Shown piece by piece: positions 44,406-53,155 of a DNA stretch of 64,000 nt. Numbering within the stretch: position 1 is the first letter of the stretch; each line of letters begins with the position of its first letter. Origin of the DNA: Pseudomonas fragi (lineage in GTDB: Bacteria; Pseudomonadota; Gammaproteobacteria; Pseudomonadales; Pseudomonadaceae). The stretch lies in the NCBI RefSeq assembly GCF_025426255.1, contig NZ_CP104861.1:2232001-2296000 (forward strand), read 5' to 3'. A program made the translations under genes and the position numbers. A model generated the notes under the pieces. That model was not told the origin of the DNA. It saw only the letters and a program-made list of their open reading frames with translations, and ran no database searches.

Positions 44406-46194
44406 TGCTGTTCGATCCGCTGAGTGTGTAGCGACTACGTCGCTGCTTGTTGGTGTTGAGGGGTTCGTTCTGCAGGGCGTGCATGACCGCCCAAGCCACG
44501 TCGGCGTGGCCAGTGGCGTCGGTACGCGATGCGCTGTAGGTGACTTGCCCGCTGTTGGTGGTGCCGCGCTTGATCGTCAAGAACGCTTGGGCGATGTCTG
44601 TCCACCCGGCATCCCATTCGATGCGGCTGCCCTGAATCGTGTCCTGGGCTTTGAGTACCAAGGCGTTTTTGGTTTCCAGGCTGTAGTGGATCGAGGTCGC
44701 ACGCGGATAGAAGTCGCGCACCAGGTCGAACACGCCATATCCGATGCCGGTGGTATCGATACCGATGTGCTGCACGTTGAAGCGCTCGGTCAGTTTTTTG
44801 ATCTGGGCAGCCTGATAGGTGAACGAATGGCCGCGCCAACTGTGCTTTTCCAGAATGCGGAACTTGGCGCCCGGCTCCAGCGGCGGGGCGATGACCACAC
44901 AGGTTGCGTCGTCGCGGGTACGGCTTGGGTCATAGCCCAGCCACACCGGACTGTTGCCGTAGGGTCTGGCGTCGTCTGGATCGTAGTCAGCCCAAAGGGC
45001 CAGATCGGAATAGCAGCGCTCCAGATCCGACAGGGTGAAGGCGCTCATGGTGCTGTCGATGAATTTGCAGCGGAACAGCTGTTCAAACTTGTCCTCGTCG
45101 TACTCCAGTTGCAGCTGTGCCAGGTCGAACAAGTTGCAGCCACCGGCAATGGCATCGTCGATGGTGATGATCTTGCGCCACTGGCCATCCGGGCACAGCG
45201 TGCCCTGGGCGATCGCCTTGTCTTTCGGCCAGTCTGCAGCGAGCTTTTTTCCGCGCTTGCTGTTGCGAAAGCCCTCACCACTCCAAAACGGATACGCCTG
45301 GTGCGTGACTGCGCTTGGCGTTGAAAAGTAGGTCTTGCGCCACTTTTTGTGGGTAGCCATGGCGCTGGCCACCGTGTTCAATTTCTCGAAATCACGAATC
45401 CAAAAGTATTCATCCACGTACACATGGCCGTGGTGACCTTGGGCGGTGCTGCTGTTGGTACTCAGAAAACGCAGTTCGGCGCCGTTGCTCAGCTGGATCG
45501 GGTTCCCGGTCAGCTCCAGACCAAACCACTGCTGGGCAAACTGGATGATGTAGCTGCGAAAAATCTCCGACTGTGCGCGGCTGGCCGACAGGAATATCTG
45601 GTTATCGCCGGTCAGCACGGCATCCATAAACGCTTCGCCAGCGAAGTAGTAGGTCAGGCCCACCTGGCGGCTTTTTAGGATGTTGCGGATACGACAGGCC
45701 AGCGGGTTCTGTTTAGCCGCGAACAACTCTTTCTGGTAGCCGTACATGCTGCCGATGAACTTATCCAGAAAGTCCACTTCGGTCAGGCCGCTGACATCGT
45801 TCTTAATCTTTTTTTCGCGCTTGCCGCCTTTGTCTGCGCGTTCGCCACGTTCGCGGCGGGGCTGGCCAGCGTCTGCTGGTTGTTCCCCGATCGGGGCCGT
45901 TACCGGCTTTGCACTCTGCTTTAACAGACGCTCGCGCACGCTGGTCAGGCGATCGAGTTCGTCCAGGTCGCCTTTTGTCAGCGTGGTCTGCTTGTCCAGG
46001 ATCAAGGTGATTCGGCGGCCAACCGCGGTCAACGGTTCCTCATCCGAAAGCATGTCCTCCCAACCGCCCTGGCGAATCCAGTAATAGACGATCCGGATGT
46101 TGGGCAGGTTGAGCTGTGCCTGAATTTCCTTGGCCTTGCAGCGGCGCAGAAACAAGCGTTTGGCGGTTTCTTTAACTTCGGTTGAATAGAGCAT
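44164..46194 (-). CDS. P: Terminase large subunit, ATPase (P2 gpP-like)
   Basis: The protein of about 676 residues starts with a helix-turn-helix (AKRLFLRRCKAKEIQAQLNL), has the P2-type ATP site around KSRQVGLTYYFAGEAFM, Walker B VYVDEYFWIRDFEKL, and the nuclease domain with LGYDPSRTRDDATCVVIAP. P2 gpP is about 590 residues. The last 80 or so residues here overlap the portal gene in another frame and are unlike terminase, so a stop codon may have been lost near 44410. I start at 46194 (MLYSTEVKE); an ATG at 46248 has AGGAG only one base away and is less likely. Confidence 0.9.
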   Translation of the reverse strand: MLYSTEVKETAKRLFLRRCKAKEIQAQLNLPNIRIVYYWIRQGGWEDMLSDEEPLTAVGRRITLILDKQTTLTKGDLDELDRLTSVRERLLKQSAKPVTAPIGEQPADAGQPRRERGERADKGGKREKKIKNDVSGLTEVDFLDKFIGSMYGYQKELFAAKQNPLACRIRNILKSRQVGLTYYFAGEAFMDAVLTGDNQIFLSASRAQSEIFRSYIIQFAQQWFGLELTGNPIQLSNGAELRFLSTNSSTAQGHHGHVYVDEYFWIRDFEKLNTVASAMATHKKWRKTYFSTPSAVTHQAYPFWSGEGFRNSKRGKKLAADWPKDKAIAQGTLCPDGQWRKIITIDDAIAGGCNLFDLAQLQLEYDEDKFEQLFRCKFIDSTMSAFTLSDLERCYSDLALWADYDPDDARPYGNSPVWLGYDPSRTRDDATCVVIAPPLEPGAKFRILEKHSWRGHSFTYQAAQIKKLTERFNVQHIGIDTTGIGYGVFDLVRDFYPRATSIHYSLETKNALVLKAQDTIQGSRIEWDAGWTDIAQAFLTIKRGTTNSGQVTYSASRTDATGHADVAWAVMHALQNEPLNTNKQRRSRYTLSGSNSNGPAKKTAATQTSTRAHACVFVRIPGTGTHREHRAIPRHLCQRRRAPVHAASVSPGIGQAVARKRAPRRHSGLQAQLAAA

Positions 46195-46247
46195 GGGCCG
46201 CAGTCTATGCGGCGAAAACGCAGCAAACGCGTGGTTAAGTTCCGCCA

Positions 46248-46274
46248 TTCTCCTAGATCGCGAATATAGGAGAA
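46248..46274. promoter_or_regulatory. Inverted repeat TTCTCCTA-N11-TAGGAGAA in the divergent late region
   Basis: Perfect 8 bp inverted arms at 46248-46255 and 46267-46274 lie between the leftward terminase and rightward scaffold genes. P2-like phages place activator sites about 55 bases before late start points; this dyad would fit for both directions. It is not the P2 Ogr consensus (TGT-N12-ACA). A smaller dyad AACAGTTTGTT lies at 46286-46296. Confidence 0.45.
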
Positions 46275-46356
46275 ACGCGCAAGTGAACAGTTTGTTTGAG
46301 GGGCTTTCGCTCCTTATCGTGGCGTCTCAACTCACCGATTGAGCGCAGTTAGCACC

Positions 46357-47283
46357 ATGCCCCGTTCCCTTATTTCAGCTTGGAAACGTGTCGCCACCAG
46401 CGGCGCCACCGCTGACGGCCGCGAAATCCTTCCCCAGGAACTGCGCGATATCGCTGAGACCTACAAGTTGTCGCGATACACCGCCTCTATCTGGTGTGAC
46501 CACGATCGCGAGCCTGGTTCGCACGGCACCGTTTTTTCCGTGCGCCTGGTCGACGACGCCGATGATCTGGAGGTTGGCCAAGTCGCATTGGAAGCCCAGC
46601 TAAAACCCAACGACCGGCTGTTGTGGCTCAACGACCAAGGCCAAAAGCTCTTCACCAGTATTGAGATTACCCCCAACTTTGCTGGCAGCGGCAGGGCTTA
46701 CTTGAGCGGTTTGGCTGTCACGGATGAGCCCGCCAGCCTCGGCACGCAAGAACTCTATTTTTCCAAACAACCTAAGAAAGACACCTACCACGCCGCCTTC
46801 ACTGCGTTGGGTGATCTTGGCGAGGGCCGTCAGCCCTATAGCGAATTCAGCAAGCTGGCTTCGATGTGTGCGGCCTTCTTTAAACGCTTCGGGATTGAAG
46901 AGAAAACCGACGAAACCCCACCCCCCACCGAGAGCAAAATCCCAATGGATGAAGCAACAGCCAAGGCTGCACAAGCCCTCATCGAGCAGCTATTGATTGT
47001 GGCTGCCGGTCTGCAAACGCTGGTTCCAGCCGTCAGCGAAGAAGTCGACCAGACCCTGATTGAAGACGTGCAGGTATCTGTCGAAACGATTCTGGACGAG
47101 GCGGACAACGACCGCGAAATGTCCCGTAAACGTAAGGCTACAGGCACTGCCCAAAACCAACTGGAGCAGCGTCTGGAAGGCATCGAAAAGAAGTTTTCGA
47201 AGCTGATGGATGCGGCCCAAACCCGCCCGGTTGCGCGCACTACTGGCGTGAACACCCGCGTCAACAAGCGGAGAGCTGTGTAA
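46357..47283 (+). CDS. O: Capsid scaffolding protein with internal protease (P2 gpO-like)
   Basis: The 308-residue protein begins MPRSLISAWKRVATSGAT, the gpO N-terminus. In P2 the protease triad is Asp19, His48 and Ser107; here D20 (TADGR), H49 (WCDHDR) and S101 (LFTSIEIT) are in the matching places. The C-terminal half is a helical scaffold (LEQRLEGIEKKFSKLMDA). It shapes the procapsid and trims capsid and itself. An upstream TTG at 46339 is a less likely start. Confidence 0.92.
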   Translation: MPRSLISAWKRVATSGATADGREILPQELRDIAETYKLSRYTASIWCDHDREPGSHGTVFSVRLVDDADDLEVGQVALEAQLKPNDRLLWLNDQGQKLFTSIEITPNFAGSGRAYLSGLAVTDEPASLGTQELYFSKQPKKDTYHAAFTALGDLGEGRQPYSEFSKLASMCAAFFKRFGIEEKTDETPPPTESKIPMDEATAKAAQALIEQLLIVAAGLQTLVPAVSEEVDQTLIEDVQVSVETILDEADNDREMSRKRKATGTAQNQLEQRLEGIEKKFSKLMDAAQTRPVARTTGVNTRVNKRRAV

Positions 47284-48306
47284 ATGGCCCAGTCTCTTAG
47301 TGCTCACGGCCAGGATCAATTTGCGTTGCTGCAAGACGACCTGGGCGAAGCGTACAACGTGAACGACGTTTCCCGTCAGTTCGCTGTTGAGCCCAGTGTT
47401 GCCCAGGAACTGAACGATCGAATCACCGAGAAAGCCGATTTTCTTGAGCGAATCAACGTCGTGCCAGTGACTGAAATCAAAGGTCAAAAAGTGATGATGG
47501 GTGTCAGCGGCCCGGTATCGAGCCGCACCAACACCAATACCACCGATCGCGAAGCCAAAGACTTTAGCGACCTGTCGGCTATCGGTTACGAGCTGTTCCA
47601 CACCGAATCCGACGTGGCGCTGTCCTTTGCCAAGATCGACAGCTGGGCCAAGTTCCCGGACTTTGCCGATCGCTACACCGCCGCTGTGCAACGTCAGATT
47701 GCGCTCGACCGGATCATGATCGGTTTCCACGGCACCCACGCCGCACTGCAGACCGACATCGTCGCGTTCCCAATGCTGCAGGACGTGAACAAGGGCTGGT
47801 TGCAAATTGCTCGTGAACAGATCCCGGCTCAGGTTCTCAAGGAAGGGAAGGTCGCAGGCAAGATCACCCTCGGCGTCGGTGGCGATTACGTGAACCTTGA
47901 CGCCCTGGTGCACGACGTTAAGCAGATGATCGACCCGGTGTTCCGTGATGCGGGCGACCTGATCGCAATCATTGGCAGCGATCTGCTGGCCAGCGACAAG
48001 GGCAAGCTGTACGCCAAGCAAGGCGACACCCCGACCGAGAAAGAGCGCATTGAAGGCGCCCAGATCATCGCGACCTACGGCGGTTTGCCGTCCTTCGTGG
48101 TGCCACACTTTCCGGCCACCGGCATTGTGGTCACCAGTTGGGACAACCTGTCGCTGTACTTCCAGGACAGCAGCTGGCGACGTCATGTGCTCGAAAACCC
48201 GAAGCGCTCCCGCGTCGAAGATTACAACGGCCGCAACGAAGGCTATGTGATCGAGCAGCTGGAAAAATTCGCGGCAATCGAAGCCGGTAACCTGGAGCTG
48301 ATCTGA
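47284..48306 (+). CDS. N: Major capsid protein (P2 gpN-like)
   Basis: The 340-residue protein is typical of P2-family capsids: FLERINVVPVTEIKGQKVMMG, VSGPVSSRTNTNTTDREAKD, ALDRIMIGFHGTHAA and a C-terminal IEQLEKFAAIEAGNL. It starts directly after the scaffold stop, and its stop is overlapped by the next ATG, so head proteins are made in step. Confidence 0.95.
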   Translation: MAQSLSAHGQDQFALLQDDLGEAYNVNDVSRQFAVEPSVAQELNDRITEKADFLERINVVPVTEIKGQKVMMGVSGPVSSRTNTNTTDREAKDFSDLSAIGYELFHTESDVALSFAKIDSWAKFPDFADRYTAAVQRQIALDRIMIGFHGTHAALQTDIVAFPMLQDVNKGWLQIAREQIPAQVLKEGKVAGKITLGVGGDYVNLDALVHDVKQMIDPVFRDAGDLIAIIGSDLLASDKGKLYAKQGDTPTEKERIEGAQIIATYGGLPSFVVPHFPATGIVVTSWDNLSLYFQDSSWRRHVLENPKRSRVEDYNGRNEGYVIEQLEKFAAIEAGNLELI

Positions 48307-49019
48307 TGAGCATTGCCTTGGCCCACAAGCGGCGTGTACTCGCACAAGGCCCGGCGGTCGAGGCGCCTGCTGTGCCTTACAGCTCATCGACGGCGCTGGC
48401 CAGCCCGGCCAATGCGCAAAAGCACCTCAAGTTGATGGAAGTCGCGCTGGCTGATGATCTGGAGCGCGTCAGCGCAATCAACAGCCGCGAAGCCCGCCAA
48501 CAGCTCAAGCGTGACGAGCTGCTGCCCAAGTACCAGGGCTACGTCAAACGCTATATCGACAGCGGCCTGAACCACCCCAACCCGGTGCTGATGCAGGTGA
48601 TGGTCTGGCTGTTCGACACCGTGCAGTTTGAAGAAGGCTTGGGCCTGGCTCGCTTTGCCATGAGCCAGGGCCAGGAAATGCCCGAGCGCTTCAAGCGTGA
48701 CATTCAGACCTTTGTGGCTGACGAGGTGATCGACTGGGGCGAGGCAGAGCACAAGGCCAAGCGCAGTCCCGAACCGTACCTGTCCGACCTGCTGCCTTTT
48801 GTCGACGGCGAATGGCAGCTGTTTGAGCGCATTCCGGCGCGCTACCACAAGCAAATCGGGATTCTGGCACTGGAGCAACGCGACTTCGCAAAAGCCATTC
48901 AGCACTTCGAGCGTGCGGAAGAGCTTTTCGAAAGCATTGGCGTAGGCACTCGTCTGGAAGGGGCTCGCAAAGCCCTGGCCAAAGAGCAGAAAGAAACGGC
49001 CAACCCGGCCACTGAATAA
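48306..49019 (+). CDS. M: Terminase small (endonuclease) subunit (P2 gpM-like)
   Basis: The 237-residue protein contains AQKHLKLMEVALADDLERVS, LPKYQGYVKRYIDSGLNHPN and LVWLFDTVQFEEGLGLARF-type helices (MVWLFDTVQFEEGLGLARF), which match gpM, the cos-cleaving subunit. Its ATG overlaps the capsid stop by one base. The N-terminal 35 residues are low in conservation. Confidence 0.9.
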   Translation: MSIALAHKRRVLAQGPAVEAPAVPYSSSTALASPANAQKHLKLMEVALADDLERVSAINSREARQQLKRDELLPKYQGYVKRYIDSGLNHPNPVLMQVMVWLFDTVQFEEGLGLARFAMSQGQEMPERFKRDIQTFVADEVIDWGEAEHKAKRSPEPYLSDLLPFVDGEWQLFERIPARYHKQIGILALEQRDFAKAIQHFERAEELFESIGVGTRLEGARKALAKEQKETANPATE

Positions 49020-49120
49020 CCGACTACCCCCCCCAGCGGGAAACTGTGGAAGTGAGTCAGCCATTTATGGCCGTCCGACTCACCGCCAACAGCTTTCCCG
49101 CCCTATTCGAGCGGCCAGCA

Positions 49121-49582
49121 ATGAGCTTTTCAGGCAAACCCACCACGTTGGTGGAACAGCAGATCGACAATGACGGCTTTTGGCCTGACCTGTCGGTGAG
49201 CGAGTTCCAGAAAGGCTATCGCCTGCCAGGTGAGTACCTGGGCGAAATGCTGGCTGCTGATTTAAAGACCGCCATGGTCGAGGTCAATAGTGACCTGGCC
49301 AAGCGTAAAGCCAAATGGCAGCAAGTAGGCGTCTCCTGTGTCGAATCTGCAGACCCTACGGTGCTGCTGGATCCTGCTTTTAAAGCAGCGACGTACAAGC
49401 GCGCCGTGTATTGCCGTGCCAAAGCCAGCCTGCTGACCCAGTTCGCCACCGTGGTGCGCCGCGAAAGCGCCGAAAACCTCGGCAAGGAATTGCCTGAGCG
49501 ATCGGAAACCTTTCTCGCATTCAGCCAGCAGGCCGTCCGTTCGCTGCAGGGCCGTGGCCGCATCACGGCGGCGTTGTTATGA
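49121..49582 (+). CDS. L: Head completion/stabilisation protein (P2 gpL-like)
   Basis: The protein of about 153 residues has the gpL start pattern MSFSGKPTTLVEQQIDNDGF followed by WPDLSVSEFQKGYRLPGEYL. It closes the filled head after packaging. The ATG at 49121 fits homologues; readings from 49067 or 49046 add residues without a clear ribosome site. The stop overlaps the next gene by 4 bases. Confidence 0.85.
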   Translation: MSFSGKPTTLVEQQIDNDGFWPDLSVSEFQKGYRLPGEYLGEMLAADLKTAMVEVNSDLAKRKAKWQQVGVSCVESADPTVLLDPAFKAATYKRAVYCRAKASLLTQFATVVRRESAENLGKELPERSETFLAFSQQAVRSLQGRGRITAALL

Positions 49583-50022
49583 ACAAGCTCAAAGCCCTGA
49601 CCAGCTATCTGTTGGCTCGCAACCTAGTCATGCCCGAGCAGCTCGACAGCTGGGCCAGCCAGGTCAATCCGGAGCTGATCTGGAAACCTGACCTCAAAGG
49701 CATGCACTTTGCGGACATGCGTTACAGCGCTGTCGTGGTGTTTGAGCGCTTCGCAGATGAACCCGGGCGGCTTATGGCGCTGCTGGCAGGTTGGCTGCAG
49801 ACCTATGACCCTGACCGCGATGGCCTGCCCAATCCAACCCTTGCCATAGACATCCTGGACAACGACCTGGCCGACGTGGAAATCACGTTGGAATTTGTCG
49901 AATCGTTGTACCTGGCGGAAGACCCAGCCGGTGAAATCGAGGCTTTCGACAAGACCTGGTCATTCATCCCGTTTGATCTATGGGTTGCTGAAAAGGGCGA
50001 GGTAGGCACCAGTGGCCGCTAA
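49579..50022 (+). CDS. R: Tail completion protein (P2 gpR-like)
   Basis: The 147-residue protein starts MNKLKALTSYLLARNL and has DMRYSAVVVFERFADEPGRL and DADVEITLEF-type segments (LADVEITLEFVESLYLAEDP), as in gpR. In P2 the genes X, Y and K separate L from R; here R follows L at once, and the lysis genes are placed after the tail tube gene. Confidence 0.88.
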   Translation: MNKLKALTSYLLARNLVMPEQLDSWASQVNPELIWKPDLKGMHFADMRYSAVVVFERFADEPGRLMALLAGWLQTYDPDRDGLPNPTLAIDILDNDLADVEITLEFVESLYLAEDPAGEIEAFDKTWSFIPFDLWVAEKGEVGTSGR

Positions 50023-50692
50023 TCCGCTCGACCTCGATATCAGGGGCTTGCTCGATGCCGACGCACTGTTGGCCTTGCTTGAGCTGTCGCCACAGTTGCG
50101 CCGCCGACTGCTGAACAACGTCACCAAACGTGTGCGCTCGATGGGCCGCAAGCGCGTGCGTACACAGCAGAACCTGGACGGCACCCCCTTTGCCGAGCGG
50201 AAGGGGTCGGCCAAGGGCAAAAAGAAGATGGAAGCCGGGTTGGCCAAGCTGCTGCAGGTCACTCGCGTCAGTTCTGACGAAGCGGAGCTGGGTTGGAAAA
50301 ACGCACTGACTCGTTGGGTCGCATCGCAGCAGCACAACGGTGTCAGCGAACGGCGTACCGCTGCGCAAATGCGCCGTTGGAACAAAGTCCCGCCCGGTAT
50401 TGCCTGCACGGAAAAGCAAGCCAAACGCTTGCGCCGTCTGGGGTTTCGCACCCGGCAGAAGGGCAGAAAAACAATGACCCGGCCCTCGGTAGCGTGGATT
50501 CAAGAACACGTGAACTACGCCAAAGCGGGTCTGCTGATCCGCATTTTGAATGATGAAAGATCCGAGACATCGGGCGCGCAAAGCTGGGACATCACCCTGC
50601 CTAAACGTCAGTTCCTCGGCGTGGGCATCGGCCAGGAAACCAGCCAGCTGGTTAACCAGGTCTTTCAACAAATACTCAATTCACCCCGCTAA
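50012..50692 (+). CDS. S: Tail completion / virion morphogenesis protein (P2 gpS-like)
   Basis: The 226-residue basic protein has RRRLLNNVTKRVRSMGRKRV, TPFAERKGSAKGKKKM and a long C-terminal domain (QLVNQVFQQIL). The start is a GTG at 50012 that overlaps gpR by 11 bases with GAGG at the right spacing. Required with gpR for head-tail joining. Confidence 0.88.
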   Translation: MAANPLDLDIRGLLDADALLALLELSPQLRRRLLNNVTKRVRSMGRKRVRTQQNLDGTPFAERKGSAKGKKKMEAGLAKLLQVTRVSSDEAELGWKNALTRWVASQQHNGVSERRTAAQMRRWNKVPPGIACTEKQAKRLRRLGFRTRQKGRKTMTRPSVAWIQEHVNYAKAGLLIRILNDERSETSGAQSWDITLPKRQFLGVGIGQETSQLVNQVFQQILNSPR

Positions 50693-50704
50693 GCGAGGCA
50701 CTGC

Positions 50705-51820
50705 ATGGCACTCGGCAAAGTCAGCGTTAACAATCTCAATCTGGGCCAAGGGGCCGTGACCGAGATTGAGCGCTATTTCCTTTTTATTGGCCCCGCAGCC
50801 AAAAACGTGGGGGCGTTGCTGGCCCTCAATACCGACAGTGATCTGGACGGCGCCCTGGGCATTGCGGCCAGCGACCTGAAAACCCAGATCACGGCGGCCC
50901 GTCTCAATGGCGGCGATCGCTGGGCGTGCGTCGCCGCCCCGATCGGCCAGGACGAAGACTGGCTGGCAGCGCTGGAAAAAGCCCAGCAACAGGGTTATTC
51001 GGTCGAAGCCATCGTGATTACTCAACCCGTGACCTCTGGTGCCGAGCTGTCGAAAATGCACGAAGCCGCCGTACGCCTGAACGACGTTTACGGGCGCCGT
51101 TCGTTTGTCATGGCGGCGTCTGCTGGTATCGCCGCTGCGCAGTCGTGGGCGCAGTACCTCACCGAGCAACGCGCCATCACAGCTGACCTGGCCGCACCCC
51201 GCGTTCTGGTGGTGCCGCAGTTGCACGGCAATGACCTGGGCGTATTGGCCGGTCGTTTGGCCAGCACCGCCGCGAGTATTGCTGACAGCCCCATGCGTGT
51301 GGCCACCGGTGCCGTGCTCGGCCTTGGGCCTACGCCGCAAGACTCCGAAGGTGTACCGCTGCCTTCCGCAACCCGGACCGAGCTGGACAAAGCGCGCTTC
51401 TCGGTTTCGCAAACCTACTCGGATTTTTCCGGCGTGTACTGGGGCGACGGCAACCTGCTGGACACCCCGACCAGTGACTTTTTGGTGATCGAGTACCTGC
51501 GCCTGGCTGACAAGGCATCGCGCCAGGTGCGCCCGCTGCTGATCCGCCGCGTGGCAGATCGGCGCCTTAACAACACCGCCAACAGCATGGCCGTCGCAGC
51601 CTCAGCCCTGATGGCCCCGCTGCGCGCGATGGCCAAGTCTGTTGCGTTTGCCGGTCAAGTCTTCCCGGGCGAAATCGAGGCCCCCAAAGATGGCGCCATC
51701 GTGCTGGCCTGGAAGAGCAAAACCGCCATCGAGGTGTACATCAAGATCAAGCCCTACAACTGCCCGAAAGACATCACGGCGAATATCGCCCTGGATCTTT
51801 CCAACGACGCTTCGGAGTAA
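50705..51820 (+). CDS. Contractile tail sheath protein (DUF2586, HP1-type)
   Basis: The 371-residue protein begins MALGKVSVNNLNLGQGAVTE and has PSATRTELDKARFSVSQTYS, FSGVYWGDGNLLDTPTSDF and VRPLLIRRVADRRLNNT, in line with the DUF2586 sheath family of HP1/K139-like phages rather than P2 gpFI. Its start follows the gpS stop by 12 bases with AGCGAGG. Shows the virion is a myophage. Confidence 0.87.
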   Translation: MALGKVSVNNLNLGQGAVTEIERYFLFIGPAAKNVGALLALNTDSDLDGALGIAASDLKTQITAARLNGGDRWACVAAPIGQDEDWLAALEKAQQQGYSVEAIVITQPVTSGAELSKMHEAAVRLNDVYGRRSFVMAASAGIAAAQSWAQYLTEQRAITADLAAPRVLVVPQLHGNDLGVLAGRLASTAASIADSPMRVATGAVLGLGPTPQDSEGVPLPSATRTELDKARFSVSQTYSDFSGVYWGDGNLLDTPTSDFLVIEYLRLADKASRQVRPLLIRRVADRRLNNTANSMAVAASALMAPLRAMAKSVAFAGQVFPGEIEAPKDGAIVLAWKSKTAIEVYIKIKPYNCPKDITANIALDLSNDASE

Positions 51821-51826
51821 CCCCCT

Positions 51827-52276
51827 ATGTCACGCATTGGCGGCAAAAACTTCGACGTGAACCTGGGCGATCTGCTGGTTCACGTTGAAAGCTGCACCCT
51901 CGATATCACGGACAACAGCGCCACGGCGCAGACCCGTGGTGTTCCCGATGGCCATGTGGACGGCGACGTTTCGGCCAGCGGGGAATTGGAACTCGACTCC
52001 CTCAATTTCAACCTGTTGATCGACGCGGCCCGCAGTGCAGGAAGCTTTCGCCAACTGGCCCCGTTCGACAATGTTTTCTTTGCCAAGGCGGGCGACGAAG
52101 AGCTGCGCGTGGAGGCGTTCGGCTGCAAGTTGAAGGTGTCCAGCCTGCTGAGCATCGACCAGAAAGGCGGTGAAAAGAGTAAGCACAAGGTGCCGTTCGA
52201 CGTTACCAGCCCGGATTTTATCCGCATCAATGGCGTGCCGTACCTGGCTGCTGCAGAGATCGAGGGGCTGAGCTGA
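51827..52276 (+). CDS. Tail tube protein (DUF2597, HP1-type)
   Basis: The 149-residue protein (MSRIGGKNFDVNLGDLLVHV, SKHKVPFDVTSPDFIRING) matches DUF2597, the tube partner of the DUF2586 sheath. It follows the sheath gene by six bases and its stop overlaps the zinc-finger gene start by one base. Confidence 0.87.
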   Translation: MSRIGGKNFDVNLGDLLVHVESCTLDITDNSATAQTRGVPDGHVDGDVSASGELELDSLNFNLLIDAARSAGSFRQLAPFDNVFFAKAGDEELRVEAFGCKLKVSSLLSIDQKGGEKSKHKVPFDVTSPDFIRINGVPYLAAAEIEGLS

Positions 52277-52488
52277 TGTCTTGCCCGTTCGACCGCGCCC
52301 AGGTGCAGGAGCAACGCGAGCGTGACCAGGCGATTGCCGCCCAGTTGGCCAAGCGGCGCCCGAGCGGGCCAAGTCGTAGTGAATGCCTGGACTGTGACGG
52401 CGAGATCCCCAAAGCGCGCCAGGCGCTGGGCGGGATCCTGCGTTGTACACCGTGCCAGTCCATTTTTGAGAAAGGGGGGCGCCGATGA
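52276..52488 (+). CDS. TraR/DksA-type C4 zinc-finger phage protein
   Basis: The 70-residue protein has a C4 zinc finger (SECLDCDGEIPKARQAL then LRCTPCQSIFEK) and the N-terminal helix of TraR (DRAQVQEQRERDQAIA). TraR-like proteins bind RNA polymerase in the secondary channel and mimic DksA/ppGpp. The phage may use it to shift host transcription late in infection. It overlaps neighbours on both sides. Confidence 0.85.
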   Translation: MSCPFDRAQVQEQRERDQAIAAQLAKRRPSGPSRSECLDCDGEIPKARQALGGILRCTPCQSIFEKGGRR

Positions 52489-52688
52489 GCACGAATCAGG
52501 CCGCTCAGGACACCGCCATGGCAGTCATAAAAGCATCACCGGCAATCGGCGTGGCCGCTACCGGTGCGACAGGTGCTGTCGACTGGTCGTCAGTCGCCTA
52601 CATGCTGACCGCGCTGTACATGGTGCTGCAGATTCTGCTGCTGGTCCCCAAGTACCGCCAGATGCTGCGTGACTGGAGACGCAAGTGA
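52485..52688 (+). CDS. Holin candidate
   Basis: The 67-residue protein has hydrophobic stretches around PAIGVAATGATGAV and VAYMLTALYMVLQILLLV and a very basic C-terminus (PKYRQMLRDWRRK). Its place directly before the endolysin gene, with the stop overlapping the endolysin ATG, argues for a holin or pinholin. The sequence alone does not prove it. Confidence 0.65.
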   Translation: MSTNQAAQDTAMAVIKASPAIGVAATGATGAVDWSSVAYMLTALYMVLQILLLVPKYRQMLRDWRRK

Positions 52689-53155
52689 TGAGCCTGCGTA
52701 ACAAGATCGCCATAGGCGCGTTAACGGGTGTGCTGGGTATGACCGGTGCTCTTGTCAGCTGGTTTGAAGGCCGTTCACTGATGGCCTACCTCGACCCGGT
52801 GGGCATTCCGACCATCTGCGAAGGCGTCACCTTGGGCGTGAAGCTGGGCGATCAGGCCACACCGGCCCAGTGCGACCAGCTGCTGCAGCGTGAATTGCGT
52901 ATCGCATTGACCGCGGTTGATCGCCAGGTACGGGTGCCGATGCCGGACACACGCCGCGCTGCCCTGGGATCCTTTGTTTACAACGTGGGGGAGGGCCAGT
53001 TTTCCAGCTCGACACTGCTGCGCCTGCTTAATGCTGGTGATGCATGGGGCGCCTGCGCCCAGCTGTCGCGCTGGGTTTATGCCGGTGGCAAGCAGTTGGC
53101 CGGATTGGTGAACCGCCGCGCCGCCGAGCGTGAACTGTGCGAGGTCGGGCTATGA
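52688..53155 (+). CDS. Endolysin, R21-like lysozyme (GH24) with probable SAR domain
   Basis: The 155-residue enzyme has a weakly hydrophobic N-terminus (IAIGALTGVLGMTGALV) typical of signal-anchor-release endolysins, followed by the GH24 active site: E in WFEGRSLMAYLDPVGIPT, with D and T eight and then six residues on, and CEGVTLGV. It cleaves peptidoglycan once released from the membrane. The ATG at 52688 shares one base with the holin-candidate stop. Confidence 0.92.
   Translation: MSLRNKIAIGALTGVLGMTGALVSWFEGRSLMAYLDPVGIPTICEGVTLGVKLGDQATPAQCDQLLQRELRIALTAVDRQVRVPMPDTRRAALGSFVYNVGEGQFSSSTLLRLLNAGDAWGACAQLSRWVYAGGKQLAGLVNRRAAERELCEVGL

Noticed and set aside
46279..46310. P2-type Ogr box TGT-N12-ACA
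   Set aside because: ACA and TGT occur close together (AACAGTTTGTT) but no TGT-N12-ACA spacing was found in the divergent region.
46990..48387. A 465-codon frame antisense to the capsid gene
   Set aside because: It covers capsid and scaffold genes exactly in antisense and has no family resemblance; the sense genes are certain.
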